A stretch of DNA of 64,000 bases from Lutjanus erythropterus (Eukaryota; Chordata; Actinopteri; Lutjaniformes; Lutjanidae), in contig CM034594.1 in the NCBI GenBank assembly GCA_020091685.1, forward strand, positions 40,742,015 through 40,806,014, given 5' to 3'. The position numbers and the translations under genes were made by a program. Each line of letters begins with the position of its first letter. The first letter of the stretch is position 1. Shown here piece after piece: positions 37,405 through 50,804 of the stretch. Under the pieces are notes generated by a model. That model did not search any database. It saw only the letters and a list, made by a program, of their open reading frames with translations, and was not told the origin of the DNA.

Positions 37405-37620
37405 TCTTATCACTATTGTAAGTTAACTAGATTATAGCCATTTGTAGTTCTCTGCAATGAACTACCTCTTTATGCTAATATCTCAAGTGCCCAACACACA
37501 ACTCTTAGCAAAAAAGCTTAATTTCATCAGATAAGCTGACATTTTAATCACAAAAGTTCATCGGAAACAACATTGCTGGGTTTTATATAGGCTGTATATG
37601 GGTTTCCGGTAGACTTTACT
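37405..37620 (+). repeat. Dispersed repeat shared with 19868-20110
   Basis: Same ordered blocks as the left copy, ending GGAAACAACATTGCTGGGTT and a TATATGGGTTTC-type end. Confidence 0.75.
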
Positions 37621-38689
37621 TCTTCAAAGATGGTGTGAGGAGATGAAAAGGGTGGAGGAGCTGTGTAGGCCAGTGGAACAGAGTAGTAATGGCTGACTTA
37701 AGCAAGATGATTTAATTTCCAGACACATTTGAATCAAAGATTTTTATTGATGTAGTGTCATACCAGAAGTCATTCCTCATGCCGAAGTAGTCCAGATCAC
37801 GCAGAAAGTCTCAGACTCTAATTGTTTTTATTATTAGGAGTATTTCAGCCTGCTTGGTCACTGTGTAAATCATTCCGCCACGCCACACCCATCATTATAA
37901 ACACATGTTAAACTGCCAAGCTTTGTCAAAACTCTTGGAACGGCCTTCAAGTCTAGCGGTGATTGCAGAGTTTACAGAAATATCAATGTGTCAGGCCAAA
38001 TTACAAGCAGAGTTGCTGAACAACGTGTACTGTTTTCCATTTATTGTAATAGTGCAACACTTTAAATATATCATCTTGTGTTTGAATATTTTACTCACGC
38101 TATGTCACACATTGGAATAGGCTGATAAAGGCCAAGAATATCTGATTGTTGTTTCACAGGTTTAAAGGTGCTGTTGCAATTCTGGAGAAAGATAGTTGAT
38201 TGTTGAGTCTCATTCACTTTGAGTTGGTGGCTGGAACCGAGGAACCAACCTTAATCGCTTACAGCGCCTTTAAAAAAATGTATTTTTGTTTCTTTGAAAC
38301 AATGTAATGGCACATATAAGTAGAGTATTAGGGCTTAAAGGCTAATTCAATCAATTTAAAACTGACTGGGATTATTAAAACATTGTGTTGCACTGCAGCC
38401 TGAGGGCAACAAAGGATTTTCTATATATTTTTTAAATTTTCAGTATACATCTCTACAACATAATAGACATCTTTGATATAACATTGAAACCCTAATTTCT
38501 TCACATTCTGTTGATAATTCTAGTTATATTTGAACATTTAAACAAGATATTTTAGATATTATTCCTTTAACCTGGTAATTCATCTTTAAATTAAGGAAAA
38601 TCCGTAATAAATTTACTGCAATTTATCAGAAAGGCCAAACTTTTGTCGGCTTCCTAAAGGGGGGCACGCCAGAAAAAGTCTGGGAACCA

Positions 38690-39060
38690 CTGCATTAAAG
38701 GAACATGTTGAAACACGTTGAAGTTGAAATACTGTACTCACTTCTCTGACAACAATGCTGCATTAACTGTTTTAGTTTGGCCGTTTTACATTAATTAGAG
38801 TTCAAATTAATGCCGAATGCCCACTGAAGGAGTAAGTGTCTGTTTATGAGACATCAGATATCATTAATAATCTTTGAGAAGGAGTAGATGTTTATAAAAG
38901 TTAAATTCGGAAATTTGTGAATGGAGTTTGGCACTAAACTCCAACTCCAGAGAGCATCTTTCTGTAGCAGTGAGCTTTTATTTTTAGGATAACAGGCTTA
39001 GCTTCACAGCTGATCAACTTACTGTGTCGAGTTCATTATCATTTGTTACTGCCAAATTAT
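38690..39060 (+). repeat. Dispersed repeat, inverted relative at 40560-40910
   Basis: ACATTAATTAGAGTTCAAA, TAAGTGTCTGTTTATGAG, CATTAATAATCTT-GAGAAGGAGTAGATG and TGGAGTTTGGCA occur as reverse complements at 40575-40730. The copies are diverged and 1.6 kb apart. Confidence 0.8.
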
Positions 39061-39129
39061 AAAGTTGAGCTCCTGCAGTGCTCCTGCAGCCTTCCTGCAG
39101 GGGGAAAACACCTTTCCTCAACCACAGAT

Positions 39130-39240
39130 CTTAAATTAAATAGGAATATAACCTCTTTAATGTACAGTCTATTGTACCAACTAGCTATTTGGACTCATTT
39201 TTGGGCGCACAATCGTTAGATGTTGCTCCTTTAAGTAACC
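39130..39240 (+). repeat. Dispersed repeat shared with 10395-10525
   Basis: Shares ACAGTCTATTG, CTAGCTATTTGGACT and GTTGCTCCTTTAA with the left copy. Confidence 0.65.
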
Positions 39241-40559
39241 TGAATTGAGTTGCCTAAATGTAAGATGGCAGATCAGAAAACACTCATATGAGTTGTTCTT
39301 GTAACAGTAATATGGGTTGCTTTGGATGACACTGACAAGCACTGCATTTTGTCAGATATGAAGACATGTTAAGAGAGACTACACACCCATCAGAGTCCTC
39401 TCCAGCTTGGGTGACTGATCTCCATCCATCCCCTCCCTGCTGGGTCAAACAGTTCATCTCACCAATATCCACCGGAGATGCTCCAACAAATCACTGAAGC
39501 CATCACATGAGGTTCTTTTACTGGACAACCAGGAGTTACAAGATGTGATTTCATTAAATTGCACACAGCCGTGCTCATATTTACCAACCCAGCCTGTGTT
39601 CACTGTCTTATACCAGGAGACACCAAACAAAACAAAAAATTGAAGATGGATGAGTCATTTCTGCTTAAGAGACAGTGTGTGTTTTGATTAAAACTTTCTG
39701 CGGTTGGAGCAGCAGACACACTGACACCATGATTTCATTTATGTAAATCTACAGAATCTCAATAGTATGGGTTGGTTTCTCTTTGTGACTCAGACTGACA
39801 AGTGTGTTTTGGATAATTATCCAGTCTTGTGCTGCTTTGAAAGAAGGCCTTTGGATGAGTAGGAAATAGTGTTTGTGTTTTTAGAAATAGTGTTTGCCGT
39901 CACAGGCTGCACTGACACACAGACTAAACTGTCTCCATCGTCTATAACAGCGCCAACACAAAGCACATCTGGTCTTTCAGGTGAGATGTGGTGGAATTCA
40001 GAGCATGTGGGTATTTGCTTTAGTTGAACAATTAAAGCACCGGACACGTGGCTTCCATGAAGACACTCTTCACCAAGAAAACATTGGGTCCAGACCACTT
40101 CATGTCTACTTTAATCTTCTACAGACCTACATGCTGATAAATATTTACAAAGAGTTGGTGAACTTAAGTCAAGTGAGAGCATCCTAATTAAAGGATAAGG
40201 CTGGTGATGCTGTTTCACAACACTTTGTCTTACTCAGGCTTTGGTTGCACAAGTTATACTTGTCAGTATTTGGCGTCTCATGACAGTTGTTATACATATT
40301 GTTGGCAATATGAAAACTACAGAATATCACCAGTCTTATCTTTAAAAGAACAATATTTAGCAATTGCATGTGCAAAATTCCTCCCAGGCTTGAGGAACCT
40401 CAGGCAGGCTGCAGGAACACTGCAGGAGGCCAAGACATGCACAACATTATAATTTGACAATAACAAACCAAAAAGTGTCCCTGTGTAAGCTGATCAACTG
40501 TTTATAACTGTCAGTTCAATGCTGATGTAAAGTTAAGCCAGTTAAAATACACACTATCA

Positions 40560-40910
40560 CCCTGCCTGCCAAACTCCATTAACATATTGCTCAATTTAAC
40601 CATTATAAACATCTACTCCTTCTACAAGATTATTAATGATTTCTTATGACTCATAAACAGACACTTAATCATTCGGTGAACATTCGGCATGACTTTGAAC
40701 TCTAATTAATGTGAAATGGGCAAACAAGAACTTATTCTGGCCCAGAATATAAATTTAAAAGGGGGACACTTTAGCTGAAGTGTTGCTGCCAGAGTATTTC
40801 AATTTAACATATTGCTTTGATCTCTGATGACATATCATGGTCATGTTATGATTTATTACAGTAAATATATTACAGATTTCTCATTAAACTCTGCCTGCCA
40901 GAATAAAAAT
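40560..40910 (-). repeat. Dispersed repeat, inverted relative of 38690-39060
   Basis: See the left copy; the 40827-40885 part also matches 3170-3230 next to the Tc1-like element. Confidence 0.8.
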
Positions 40911-41337
40911 ACATGGCATTAAAACTACAAGCAGCAAAATATTGTTCAAGGGACATGAATTTTTTTTGTAAAGGCAGACAGTATTTTGCAAACTCAGAGT
41001 TTGCAAAGGTTCACATCTTGAAAATATCTGCTGAGAAATGACACAAACTAGTAATCTTCCGATTTGTTTACTTTTCTGGCTATTGCATGTTGACCCACGC
41101 TCAGAACCCACACACATAAAAGCCAGGTGTGTGTTATTCTGAGCACAGGGCTGTGACAAGTGCTTGCTCAATTCTACTTTCGTGCTAGCTACTGCTCAGT
41201 GCACATGCTCATCAACTTTGGAGACTTTGGAGGCAGGGATTCAATTTACCCAGAGGTAATCCTTTCACAACTGTGTTCAGGGATTATTCTGTCATTGCTG
41301 TAGATCTTTTAGGCGATTCTCATCTATTGCTCCCTCT

Positions 41338-42658
41338 TAGGGTTGCCACCTTTCACAAATGAAAATAAGGGACGCCCACCACAGCTCCTTGGGGTGGGGC
41401 GCCCGCAGCAGTGCTATGTTTTATTTTGTGCCAGTGTTTTTAGTAAAGGGGTGATCAAGAAAACAATTAGTCATACTCTGTGGTGGACAAAGTACTCAAC
41501 CCCAGTAACTGAGTCAAAGTATAGATACTCCTGGTCAAATATTACTCAACTACAAGTGAAAGTTCCTCAGTCAAAATTTTACTCAAGTTAAAGTACTAGA
41601 GTTCTTGCTTTTAAAAATACTTAGGTATTCAGAAGTACGTGTTTTTAAAAATACTTAAGTATTCAAAAGTACAAATTACAAAGTACATTTTCTAATATCA
41701 ATACATGCTGTATTGTTTTCATGATGCATTTACAGAAGCTTGTAACTCTCTGAAACCACCTGATGATGCTCTGACCTGCTTGTAGAATCACTCTGATACA
41801 CAAAGACTATAGAAACACCTATAAAAACTTCAACATAGAAATACAATCAAAAACAAAACAGACAGCTGTTGTCATTTTCTGATGTAACTGTATTAAAATC
41901 ACATCATAAAATTAGATTGAAGTCGACTGTAAGGAGTTCTCCAAGTCTGTTAAATAACTGAGATTTCTTTCTGTCTTCAGAGGCAGTATATATACATGAA
42001 TTATGTGGTATTTTTCACCCTGATAAAAACAATCCAACTTTCAAAGCTACCTGGAATAATGAATAATTATAATAACATCTTGAGATTTAAATGTGTCAAT
42101 CAATTAACCTATTTAATGAGATACTGTATGATCTACCACATGGCAGTAGCACTAGCACCTAAAGGAGATCTATTTGTGTGGAGTGTGCAACAATGAACTT
42201 TTAAAATATAAACTAAATAAACTGAGAACTTAATGTAACTTTTTTTTGCTGTAGGGACTCTCTTTGTGAAGCCTGGAGACATTTTTACTTAAAAAAACAA
42301 CAACAGAAAAAAAACAACAAAACCACTTGTAAACTTGTTTATCTGCGTTTTTGCTTTTGAGGACGTGGTGGAGTATCGTGGTATAGTGGACATTTTTAAA
42401 AGGTGCGGGTGTTGTGAGCAGCGCCGGTGTGTGGTGTCTTTCTCTAGGCATCGGTGACAGCAACACACGTAGGCAGCCAAGCACAGACACCGGAGCCGGG
42501 GGGTCTTGCATAGATGTGTGTGTGACAGACATGTGTATTGAACATTTATGAAAATACGGAACAAATTAAATGTTGTGTCCCGTACACAATACGGGACGCA
42601 ACATTTAATTGTCAAATAAAGGACGATTCCGTATTTTACGGGACGGGTGGCAACCCTA
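41338..42658. mobile_element. hAT-type element with perfect ends and target duplication
   Basis: TAGGGTTGCCACC at the left and GGTGGCAACCCTA at the right are exact inverses. CTCCCTCT flanks both sides (41330-41337 and 42659-42666), an exact 8-bp target duplication. The inside includes a second hAT-like piece (TGGTGGACAAAGTACTCAAC and ACTCAAGTTAAAGTACTAGA, from about 41480) and a hairpin near 42566-42608 (TTAAATGTTGTGTCCCGTA with its near-inverse). No transposase was recognised. Confidence 0.92.
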
Positions 42659-42669
42659 CTCCCTCTAAA

Positions 42670-43555
42670 TACAGATTTGGCAGAAGCACCAACTGATAAG
42701 GAAGACACAGCATACAGCATATATCTTGAGAGTCATATAATGTTTTTCCTGAATTGCCCAGGACGAAAAAGCTCAATATGTTAGCCTAATGTAAGCCTTG
42801 CTATACAGTATGCCCATACTTCATAAACACAAGCAGAATCAGCCGCTGCACAGATTGAAATAAAAAGCAAAGTCTTGTACAAGTTAGATTATTACTGTTG
42901 CTCTGTTGCAAGTATGCTTTTCTTTTCGTGGATATTGTTTTGTGTACTCAAATTATGTGCACGCACCTGTTTTTAAGTGCAGGTTTTGAGAATAATAAAG
43001 CGCCATAACAAGAAAAAGTGGCGTTGAATATCAGTCACAGGAAGCAGTGAGCCACAGTCACCCAGCCGAGTGATGTGATGGAGTGCCTGTGGTGAAAACT
43101 ATTAATCTCATATGGTCAACACCACTTAATCACCAAGATTCACAATAGAATAAGATAAACCAGGTGTCATGTTTCCTTGAGAGACAGATCTCTGTGCTGT
43201 GTTGAAATGAGCCAACCTGAGTTGTTGGCAGACCTTGCTTTAAAAAGCTCATCTGCACACATGAAATAATTTGTCGTGAAGCTTCAACTTTTTGAGAAGC
43301 AAATCAGTGATAGTATCACTGCATGCTTCCCATCTGCACTAAATTATCTCCAGTTTCCCCAAACGTCAACATTTTTGTGAAAAGGGGGAAATACGTGACT
43401 GTGCTCTCTTCACTGATCTGGGAGTTTAGCCAGTACTTTTAAGGTTTCGCTGCCATTGCAAACTTGTTGTCAAAGCCTTTTTCTGCTGATGTGGAAGGGG
43501 TACAGGAGGACACGCAGTTGGGGCTTATTGAACTGTACTGTGATGATACTCTACT
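42670..43555. other. No gene recognised
   Basis: AT-rich background without clear repeats or coding sequence. Confidence 0.4.
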
Positions 43556-43559
43556 AACC

Positions 43560-44000
43560 TGACCTGCCAGATGGTTTGTTACTCAGAGCTACTTGGGAAG
43601 TCATCCTTAGAAACAGTTTGGAAAAGGGCAGGCACTTTCAAAAAACACAGGTGATTGGATGAACCATCTGTCAAGTTGCTTCCATGGACGCTTCTTGCTG
43701 TTGTCACACCTAAAACCATGCCTGTAGCTGCCAGTAGTCCCTCCTAGGTCACTGATTGGCTGTGCTACTTTTGGACCTCACACAGACGGATAACTTGAAA
43801 CCTGGCAAGATGGATTCTTGTGAATCCAACTATCTTGCAAGGCAAATACTCCTGAAATACTACTGAAAGGATACTCAGTTTTATTGACTCCTCATTTGCA
43901 GTATGTGAGTAAACATCTTCTGTGTTGAAACTGAACAAGAGCAGACTGTCATCCAAGATGGCTGACAGCCACCTCCTTGATTTATTTTGGATCTCCAGTA
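43560..44000 (-). repeat. Dispersed repeat, inverted relative of 50020-50460
   Basis: GGGAAGTCATCCTTAGAAAC, AGTTTGGAAAAGGGC and GCTGCCAGTAGTCCC are reverse complements of blocks at 50395-50435 and 50165-50185. Confidence 0.75.
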
Positions 44001-45175
44001 CAAGACTTACACCTAATCTGACAGCAGTCCATCAGTCCAAGGTCAACATCACTGTTCCCATTAGCAGTGATATTTACTGCTGACTGATTAAATCATCTTC
44101 CTGCAGATTCTAGTGTACAGCACAGAGATTCACAGATTAAAAGACTCATGGCCCAGGGCTATATACTTTTTTTCTCCAAGCGTGAATTGCCCCTGGACCC
44201 TCCAGAAGGGGGTTAACTGGTTATAGAACTGTTAACTATTTTCATCCTGCTTGAGTTTCAGGCCTGATCTGTCCACCAGGCCATAACCAGCAAATTTCAA
44301 GGAGCGTTAAAACAATGCATTTTTGTAGTATCCAGTGACTAGGATTGTGTTGATACCCATAATAGTATGAGAAATACCTCTGACACAGCCTAAAACCAAC
44401 CAACCAGCCAACCCACCAACCAATCAATCTATCCATCTCTGTACATGCTGCAGCCAGTAGCTCTTCAAACTAAGCAACTTTCCTCTTTTATTTTGTTATT
44501 TTTTCATTTTATGCCTTAATCATTTTTTGCCTACGATAGAAATACACTCGTAGGCTTTGGCAAAGGAACCATGGGATGATTGAGATGATCAGCAATGCAT
44601 ATGGCATCTTCGACCACTGAGCCAGATCAGACGAACGCACCACAGTGGACCACTCCTGCAGGAGGAGATGAGAGCGGGGATAAGAGCCATGCAAACCCAG
44701 CCTGGATTTAAGGCTGGCCCTGGCTAATGCCCGATCAGGAAAATTAAAAAGATGAAATGGGACTCAGACTGATCTGCTCCACTACAGCATGCTGGATCAA
44801 GGTGTTGCTCTCGATAAGCGGATCAGTTGGATGCAACACACAAGACTCTGTATAGATATATACATAACTGTATATATTGTTTTATTTTTGTTTTTATTCT
44901 ATCATATTCCAACTTTAAATATCTGTATTTTTTGTGGGGCTATAACTTCATTTTTGTTGAGTAACCCTTCATTGGTATAATAATACCTTGAAATCCTGGA
45001 CCAGGTATCGGGTACCCATGTCTCTGCATTGATCCGATATCATGTAATTTATATGTCCCAAAACAGGACCTTTCTACTTCTCAGATGTAGGACAGATACT
45101 TCTTAAAATGAGACTGGAACATCTGTACTGGCAACATCTGGCACAGTTCTTAACCATCAGCGTAAAGTAAGATGC
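44000..45175. other. No gene recognised
   Basis: Short frames only. GGTATCGGGTACC-type sequence near 45005 may be an old transposon end. Confidence 0.4.
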
Positions 45176-45178
45176 AAA

Positions 45179-45974
45179 CGAGGTAGGAAGTAACAAAGTA
45201 CAAATAGTTAAGTAGAGTTTTCAGGTTTCTGTGCTTTACTTGAGTGTCTGTTTCCTGAGTAACTTGAGTAACTTTTTCCTCTTACTCTCTACATTTTAAC
45301 ACAAATAGATGTACATCCTGTTTCTTACATTTTAACACAGGCGTGTTACTTTAGCTTAAATGCATTTGAGGGGAATTATTAAAATAATTATTAGATATAA
45401 AATATTAATTATTTTATCCTTGTGCACCACCTTCCTAACAAGAGTGAAAAGACAAAACAAATACTCAACAGGACAAAAAAAGATGTCAAAGTAACAAGAC
45501 TGAAAACAATGTAAATTACATAACAAGACAGAAAAGACCTAAAAGATGTCAAAATTTAACAAGACAAGAAAATCTAACAACTCAAAAACTCTGAAATGAG
45601 ACGTAACAAGGCAAAAAAGACATAAAGATGTAACAGGAAAAAAAGACAAAAGACGCAACAAGAGAAAAAAGATGCAAAAGATGTAACAGACAAAACAGTG
45701 TAACAAGACAAAAAGACAAAACAACATATAAGATGTAACAAGAAAAAAAAAGATGTTAAAAGGCCTTTCGAGACAAAACTGAAACAGCAGGTAGAAATGT
45801 CCTTCAGAAGGCTAAGTTTACTTTTGTACTTTGAGTAGATTTCAGAGAATGTACTTTTTTACTTTTACTTGACTAAAGATGTTGAATCAGTACTTCTACT
45901 TTTACCAGTCTCTTTTTACACAAGTATCTGTGCTTCTACTTGATTACAGAAGGTGTGTACTTTGGCCAACTCTG
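45179..45974. mobile_element. Non-autonomous hAT-like element with minisatellite core, copy C
   Basis: Left flank GAGGTAGGAAGTAACAAAGT, core 45440-45755 of ACAAGAC-type units, right flank ending TTTGGCCAACTCTG. TGCATTTGAGGGGAATTATT in the left flank is shared with copies A and D. No convincing target duplication remains. Confidence 0.82.
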
Positions 45975-45979
45975 CCATC

Positions 45980-47330
45980 CACATCTTCTGTCTAAAAATT
46001 TTGATATTAGTACGGACCTTTAAACCCTCATCTAGGTCAAATCCTTGGAGCAAGGGTGTCCAAGTCTGAGAGACGTCTGTCTAACAATGGACAAGGCTTA
46101 CTGGGCAGGCGCTGGCCAAGCTGGGTGTGTTATTACAGTACAGCCGGGACAACGGAGCTTGAATCAGCAGAATACCAAAGTGGATGAATGAATGTGTTTT
46201 CATCTGCGGTCATGCTTCAGTTGGAGAAGAGCTGAGGTATCAAGACTGTCTCATCTCATATGATGGAAGACTGCATGGCACAGCAGAAATCTGCAGTAAC
46301 AGATACTGCTGGAGCAAAGGGAGACGTTCAAGAGACAATAGATGTCCATCCAGTCACTCATCTATTGGTGGGATAGACTTACCGTATGTAAGTAGCCTAA
46401 TATTTCTCCACTGTCTTAACATAAACCCATCATCACTCATGATTCAGCTGATATTCTTATATATATATATATACTTTATTTTATACAGCTAGATGAATGT
46501 ATACATAGTATACAATACAAAAGACAACAATAAAAAATAACATTATCTGTACATGATGTGGAAAAAAAACAAAAACAAAACTAACTGTACAATACCATCT
46601 TTTAGACGGTATAATTGGTCCCTCTGAACCAAAACAGACTGGAAAGAGTGAAATGAATTTTTCTGTTGAGGGACTTGTTGGCATTGTGTCCATCCAGCCT
46701 GTTCTCATTCCCAGGTCGTCAGATACCGACATTTTGTCACGCCCCTCTGCGTATCACAGAAACACACAAGGCAGGCCACCTGTGTGTCCCTTTAGTGTCT
46801 ACATGAGACACACTGGACTTTCAAGTAAACCGATTAACATAAGTTGATGTAGGAAAAAGTACAGGTGGGAGTAAAGAACTGCTTCTCTTAAGTATCGTGA
46901 TTCTTTTTTGTGCAATTTTAGAATCGATTCATTTATTTATTTATTTATTTTCTGGACTGGACAAGTAAATAACAAGCACTTGGTCTGTGAGCTTGATGCT
47001 AACATTTACTGAAAATTCCCATTGAAGCTAATGGAAATTAGCATTGCGATTGCAGTAATATCAGCTAAAGAAATAGATCCATTTTACTTCATGTGCTCAA
47101 CATTAAACAATGTGTCCATAATTTAAGCCCAGTTACAACAACCTCCAACTCAAACTATTATTTTCTCATGGCAGCAGCTTGATGAGCAGGGCAGCTAAAC
47201 TTTACTTCAAAAATATTTTATTTGCCAGTTTTATATGCAGTATGGCAACGATGCTGCTGAAACAAAAATTAAAAGACTGACTGACATGTGATGTGGATTG
47301 TTTTTGGAAATAGAAATCATGATATACAAT
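45980..47330. other. No gene recognised; short AT and ATTT microsatellites
   Basis: (TA)n at about 46458-46472 and (ATTT)n at about 46930-46950. No coding sequence recognised. Confidence 0.5.
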
Positions 47331-47617
47331 ACATTGTAATATTGAAATGCAATGCTTGCAAAATCGCAATACTTAAGAAATGCAATATATATATATATAT
47401 ATGGAATTGGCAAGTATCGTGATAGTATCGAATCAGGAGATAAGTGTATCATCCTAGCCCTGGTAAAAAGAGCAGGAAAGTCTGTGTATGGAGAGGAAGA
47501 CCAGGGTTCATGTTTGTTACGTGTACATTATCTTAAGTTTTAAGTTACATAAAGTTATAGGCATCATGTTTCATCACAAGACTTGTGTATTGTGGGTTAT
47601 TTCACTTAAGTCACGTG

Positions 47618-47800
47618 ACTTGCATAACGTAACATAATGTAGTGTAACGTAACATAGTGTAACATACCATAATGTAACGTAACATAATGTAATGTAACAT
47701 AACATAACAAAACGAAATGTAACATAACAATGTCACTTCATGTTGCATCACGTCACGTCGTTTCACGTCATGTCACATCATGTCACATCATGTAATGTAA
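47618..47800. repeat. GTAACATAAT-type tandem array passing into CATCATGTCA units
   Basis: About 100 bp of degenerate GTAACATAAT/GTAACGTAAC decamers are followed by CACGTCACATCATGTC-like units. Outside, CTTTAGTGTC and GACACTAAAG lie as a short inverse pair near 47880-47905. Confidence 0.85.
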
Positions 47801-48194
47801 TTAGTAGTTTGTGGCTAAACCTGACCAAACAGTGACTGTTTCACAAGATTAACCATGTGTTACAAAGGCTTTCTGGTTCTTTAGTGTCCCACACAGACAC
47901 TAAAGGGCACCTTGTGCATCAGTATGAGATGCCGAGGGCAGTGACAAAGCATTACACATATATCCAAATGCAGTAACAGCTATCCAATAAAAACAGTCCC
48001 TTCAAAACAAGAAAATGGAATGCCCGGATGGAAGGTCGAGCAGTAGGTGTTTGGTCATTAATTGTGTTTTAAGTTGGATTTTCCCTTTTATTTCACCAGG
48101 CAGGCTTCACTCTGCAGTTTACTCGAATAAGAATGAGCACATAATCAAAGGATATACATTTTGAAAGATGGGACATGGAAAAATGTCACTCACA

Positions 48195-48812
48195 ATAGAG
48201 AGGTGAAGAGATGCCACTTCTGGTGGACAACCATGGGACCTTCAGAAAAAATATGAACTATAGTCACTGTTGAGAGACTTTTTTTTTTACCCTGTTTGAA
48301 TTGTGCCATGAATCATGGATGTTTGCCAAATTAAAAGATAATTTTACAAGTCAAGATAGTAAGTGTTTGTACGTAATGAGAAAGACTACATGCGCAAGAG
48401 TGATGTCAAGACTTTCTCCCTCGAAAAGCTAATGTTAGCCACTGTAGCTATGATGCCTGTGTGTTTTCATACCAGGATGTAGTCTCACAAGAACGGATCT
48501 TACTCATTCTTTCTCGTTCCAGCTGATCAAAGGACCAGGAATCACTGCATTAAAGACTTCAGGTTGAGATAACATTACAAAGGACAGTGAGACGAGAGAT
48601 GTAGTTCACTGAGCGACTGCACACTAAACTATACTCTGACAAATCTACCACAAATTTCAACTTTCTTGTATTGTAAAAGTATCATTTAAATTGACAAACA
48701 TATGTGTAATTCATAGCACAGTTAAAATGGGATAAAAGTCTCTTACCATAGACTGCAGTTCATACTTTCCCATGAAAAAACTTCCTAGCGCCCAAGATGA
48801 CGTCTTCAGATT
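48195..48812. mobile_element. Long-arm foldback MITE, copy 1
   Basis: The left arm (ACCATGGGACC, AATATGAACTATAGTC, TTGTGCCATGAATCA, TTTTACAAGTCAAGA) is repeated inverted in the right arm (TTGTATTGTAAAAG, TGTAATTCATAGCACA, GACTGCAGTTCATA, TTTCCCATG). The arms are over 200 bp and diverged. Same family as 49703-50804. Confidence 0.8.
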
Positions 48813-48889
48813 GTTTTAAGGCAAACAATCCAAAACCTAAAATGATTAAATTTACTCTCAAATGAGAGAGAGACAAAAACAGCAGGATC

Positions 48890-49275
48890 CTCATATTAGA
48901 CGGCTAGTCAAGATAATCTACAGACCTTGTTGTGAGCGGTTTCATGCAGCAACCACTTTCTCTCTGCAGTAGAAACCACAAGAACTACTTAATTTCTATT
49001 GGAAAGAATCTAAACCCTACATGAAAATACTCGCAACAAGGTCTGTGGATTATCTTGAGTAACCAGGCCATAATTTTTGGAAAGAGACACTGGTTTTGGA
49101 TTTTTCAAACGTAATTTTGTGGTTCTTTGAGCACCACAAACCAAGTGCCATTTAGTCCCATTATATTGGAGAGAAGGCAGACATCTCAATGGCTGATATC
49201 TCCAAAAATCTGCAACTTGCACCAAAAACTCTAGATGGATAAACAGCACTACTGGCCAGGGGGAAAATATGTATT
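48890..49275. repeat. MITE of the 11095-11775 family
   Basis: Shares GTGCCATTTAGTCCC, TTATATTGGAGAGAAG-CAGACATCTC and GCTGATATCTCCAAAA. Also contains an inverse pair AGATAATCTACAGACCTTGT / ACAAGGTCTGTGGATTATCT at 48914 and 49036. Confidence 0.8.
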
Positions 49276-49702
49276 TTTGATTTTGTGGCCATGCTCCTGT
49301 CCAGTTCAAGCAGAGAGGCTCTCCAACAATACTAAGGCTTTTTTGAAGGTTATAACTCTTTGGCAACATTGAACAAACAGCTGAGCATTGGTCGGTTTGG
49401 TTCACACAGAACGGACACAGATGCATCATGGTTGCACCATACAAACAGCCTACATTCACTATATAGAATATGCTAACATCTTAGCCCTAGCTAAACTAAT
49501 TTTCTTCTTATAAAAAAAATATTTTTTTGGCCATTGGTACAATTCAGGAATTCTTTGATATTAATCGAATTCATAAAGGTTGTATCAAGTGCGTAGGATA
49601 TATTGACTGTTTTCCATTTCAGAAGGATATAAAGCTCTTTGATAAGATGATCTGACTCTGACTGACAGTGTGGTTGGCTGCTACATCAGACAACATAGTG
49701 AC

Positions 49703-50804
49703 AGAGAGGTGTCACGCCCCTTCTGTTGGACCACCATGGGACCTAACTTTGGAAAAAATATGAACTGTAGTCAGTGGCAAGAGACAATCATTTTATGATC
49801 CTGCTTGAATTGTGCCGTGAATCACACATATGATATTTGTCAAATTAATAGATCATTTTACAAGTCAAGAAGTTTGTCATAAAACTGTTGAAGTATAGGA
49901 CTGTGAAGGTATGTAATTAGAGAGACCCAGAAGTCGCATGAGTGTGACGTCATGGCTTTCTCCCTCCAAACACTAATGTTAGCTGCAGAGGCTTCTGTGT
50001 TTTCATACACAACAAGGGGTCTTATCTTTGCGGCTAAAGGACTTTACCTTGCGAGGCAGCTGGTTTCGCGAGATCACAAGATCATGCGAGAATCCACCTA
50101 CCCAGACCTCAAGTTATCCATTTATATCTGCACCAAAAGTGGTGCAGCCATTCAGAGTCCTCAGGGGGACTACTGGCAGCTATGGGCATGGGTTTGTGAT
50201 GACAGTGAGACGCATCCACGGAAATGATTCATCTCAAACAAACAACTGCTGCTCTCGAAGAGGTTAGTAGTTCGTAGATGTTGCAATGGCACTGGTTATA
50301 TCAGAACTGGTGAGTATTTCTTCATTCAAAGAAGAACAAAGAACAACACTGAAGGCTGTTCTTCATGCTCTTCTCCTGACTGGCTAAAAAGCCCCGCCCT
50401 TTTCCAAACAGTTTCTAAGGATGACTTCCCAGATGGTTCCGTGCAACCATCTGGTGTGTCAGGAAGGTGTTAGAAAGGACCAGGAGTAGCTGGGTAAAAC
50501 TCCTCAGGTAAGGTACCGTCACAAGGGGCAGTGATATTTGTGTTGATGACATATATTGTGCGAGACGAGAAACGTAGTTCACTGAGCTGTTTCACACAAA
50601 ACTTAAATTAACTACAACAAGCCTACCACAACCTGCGACTTTCTTGTCTTGGAAAATCATGTTTTAAATTGGCAAATATCATATGTATAATTCGTGGCAC
50701 AATTCAATCAAAAAATGATTTGTTTCTCATCATGGACCCCGGTACATAAGTTTTCCAAAATTAGGTCCCATAGGGCACAAAGGAAGGGGTGTGACTTCAC
50801 CTCT
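49703..50804. mobile_element. Long-arm foldback MITE, copy 2, carrying another repeat
   Basis: Ends AGAGGTGTCACGCCCCTT and AAGGGGTGTGACTTCACCTCT are inverse. Arms continue with GGGACCTAACTTTGGAAAA / TTTTCCAAAATTAGGTCCC and ATTGTGCCGTGAATCACACA-type sequence. The centre (50020-50460) is a dispersed repeat also found at 43560-44000. It lies about 650 bp 3' of the ADAMTS stop codon. Confidence 0.85.
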
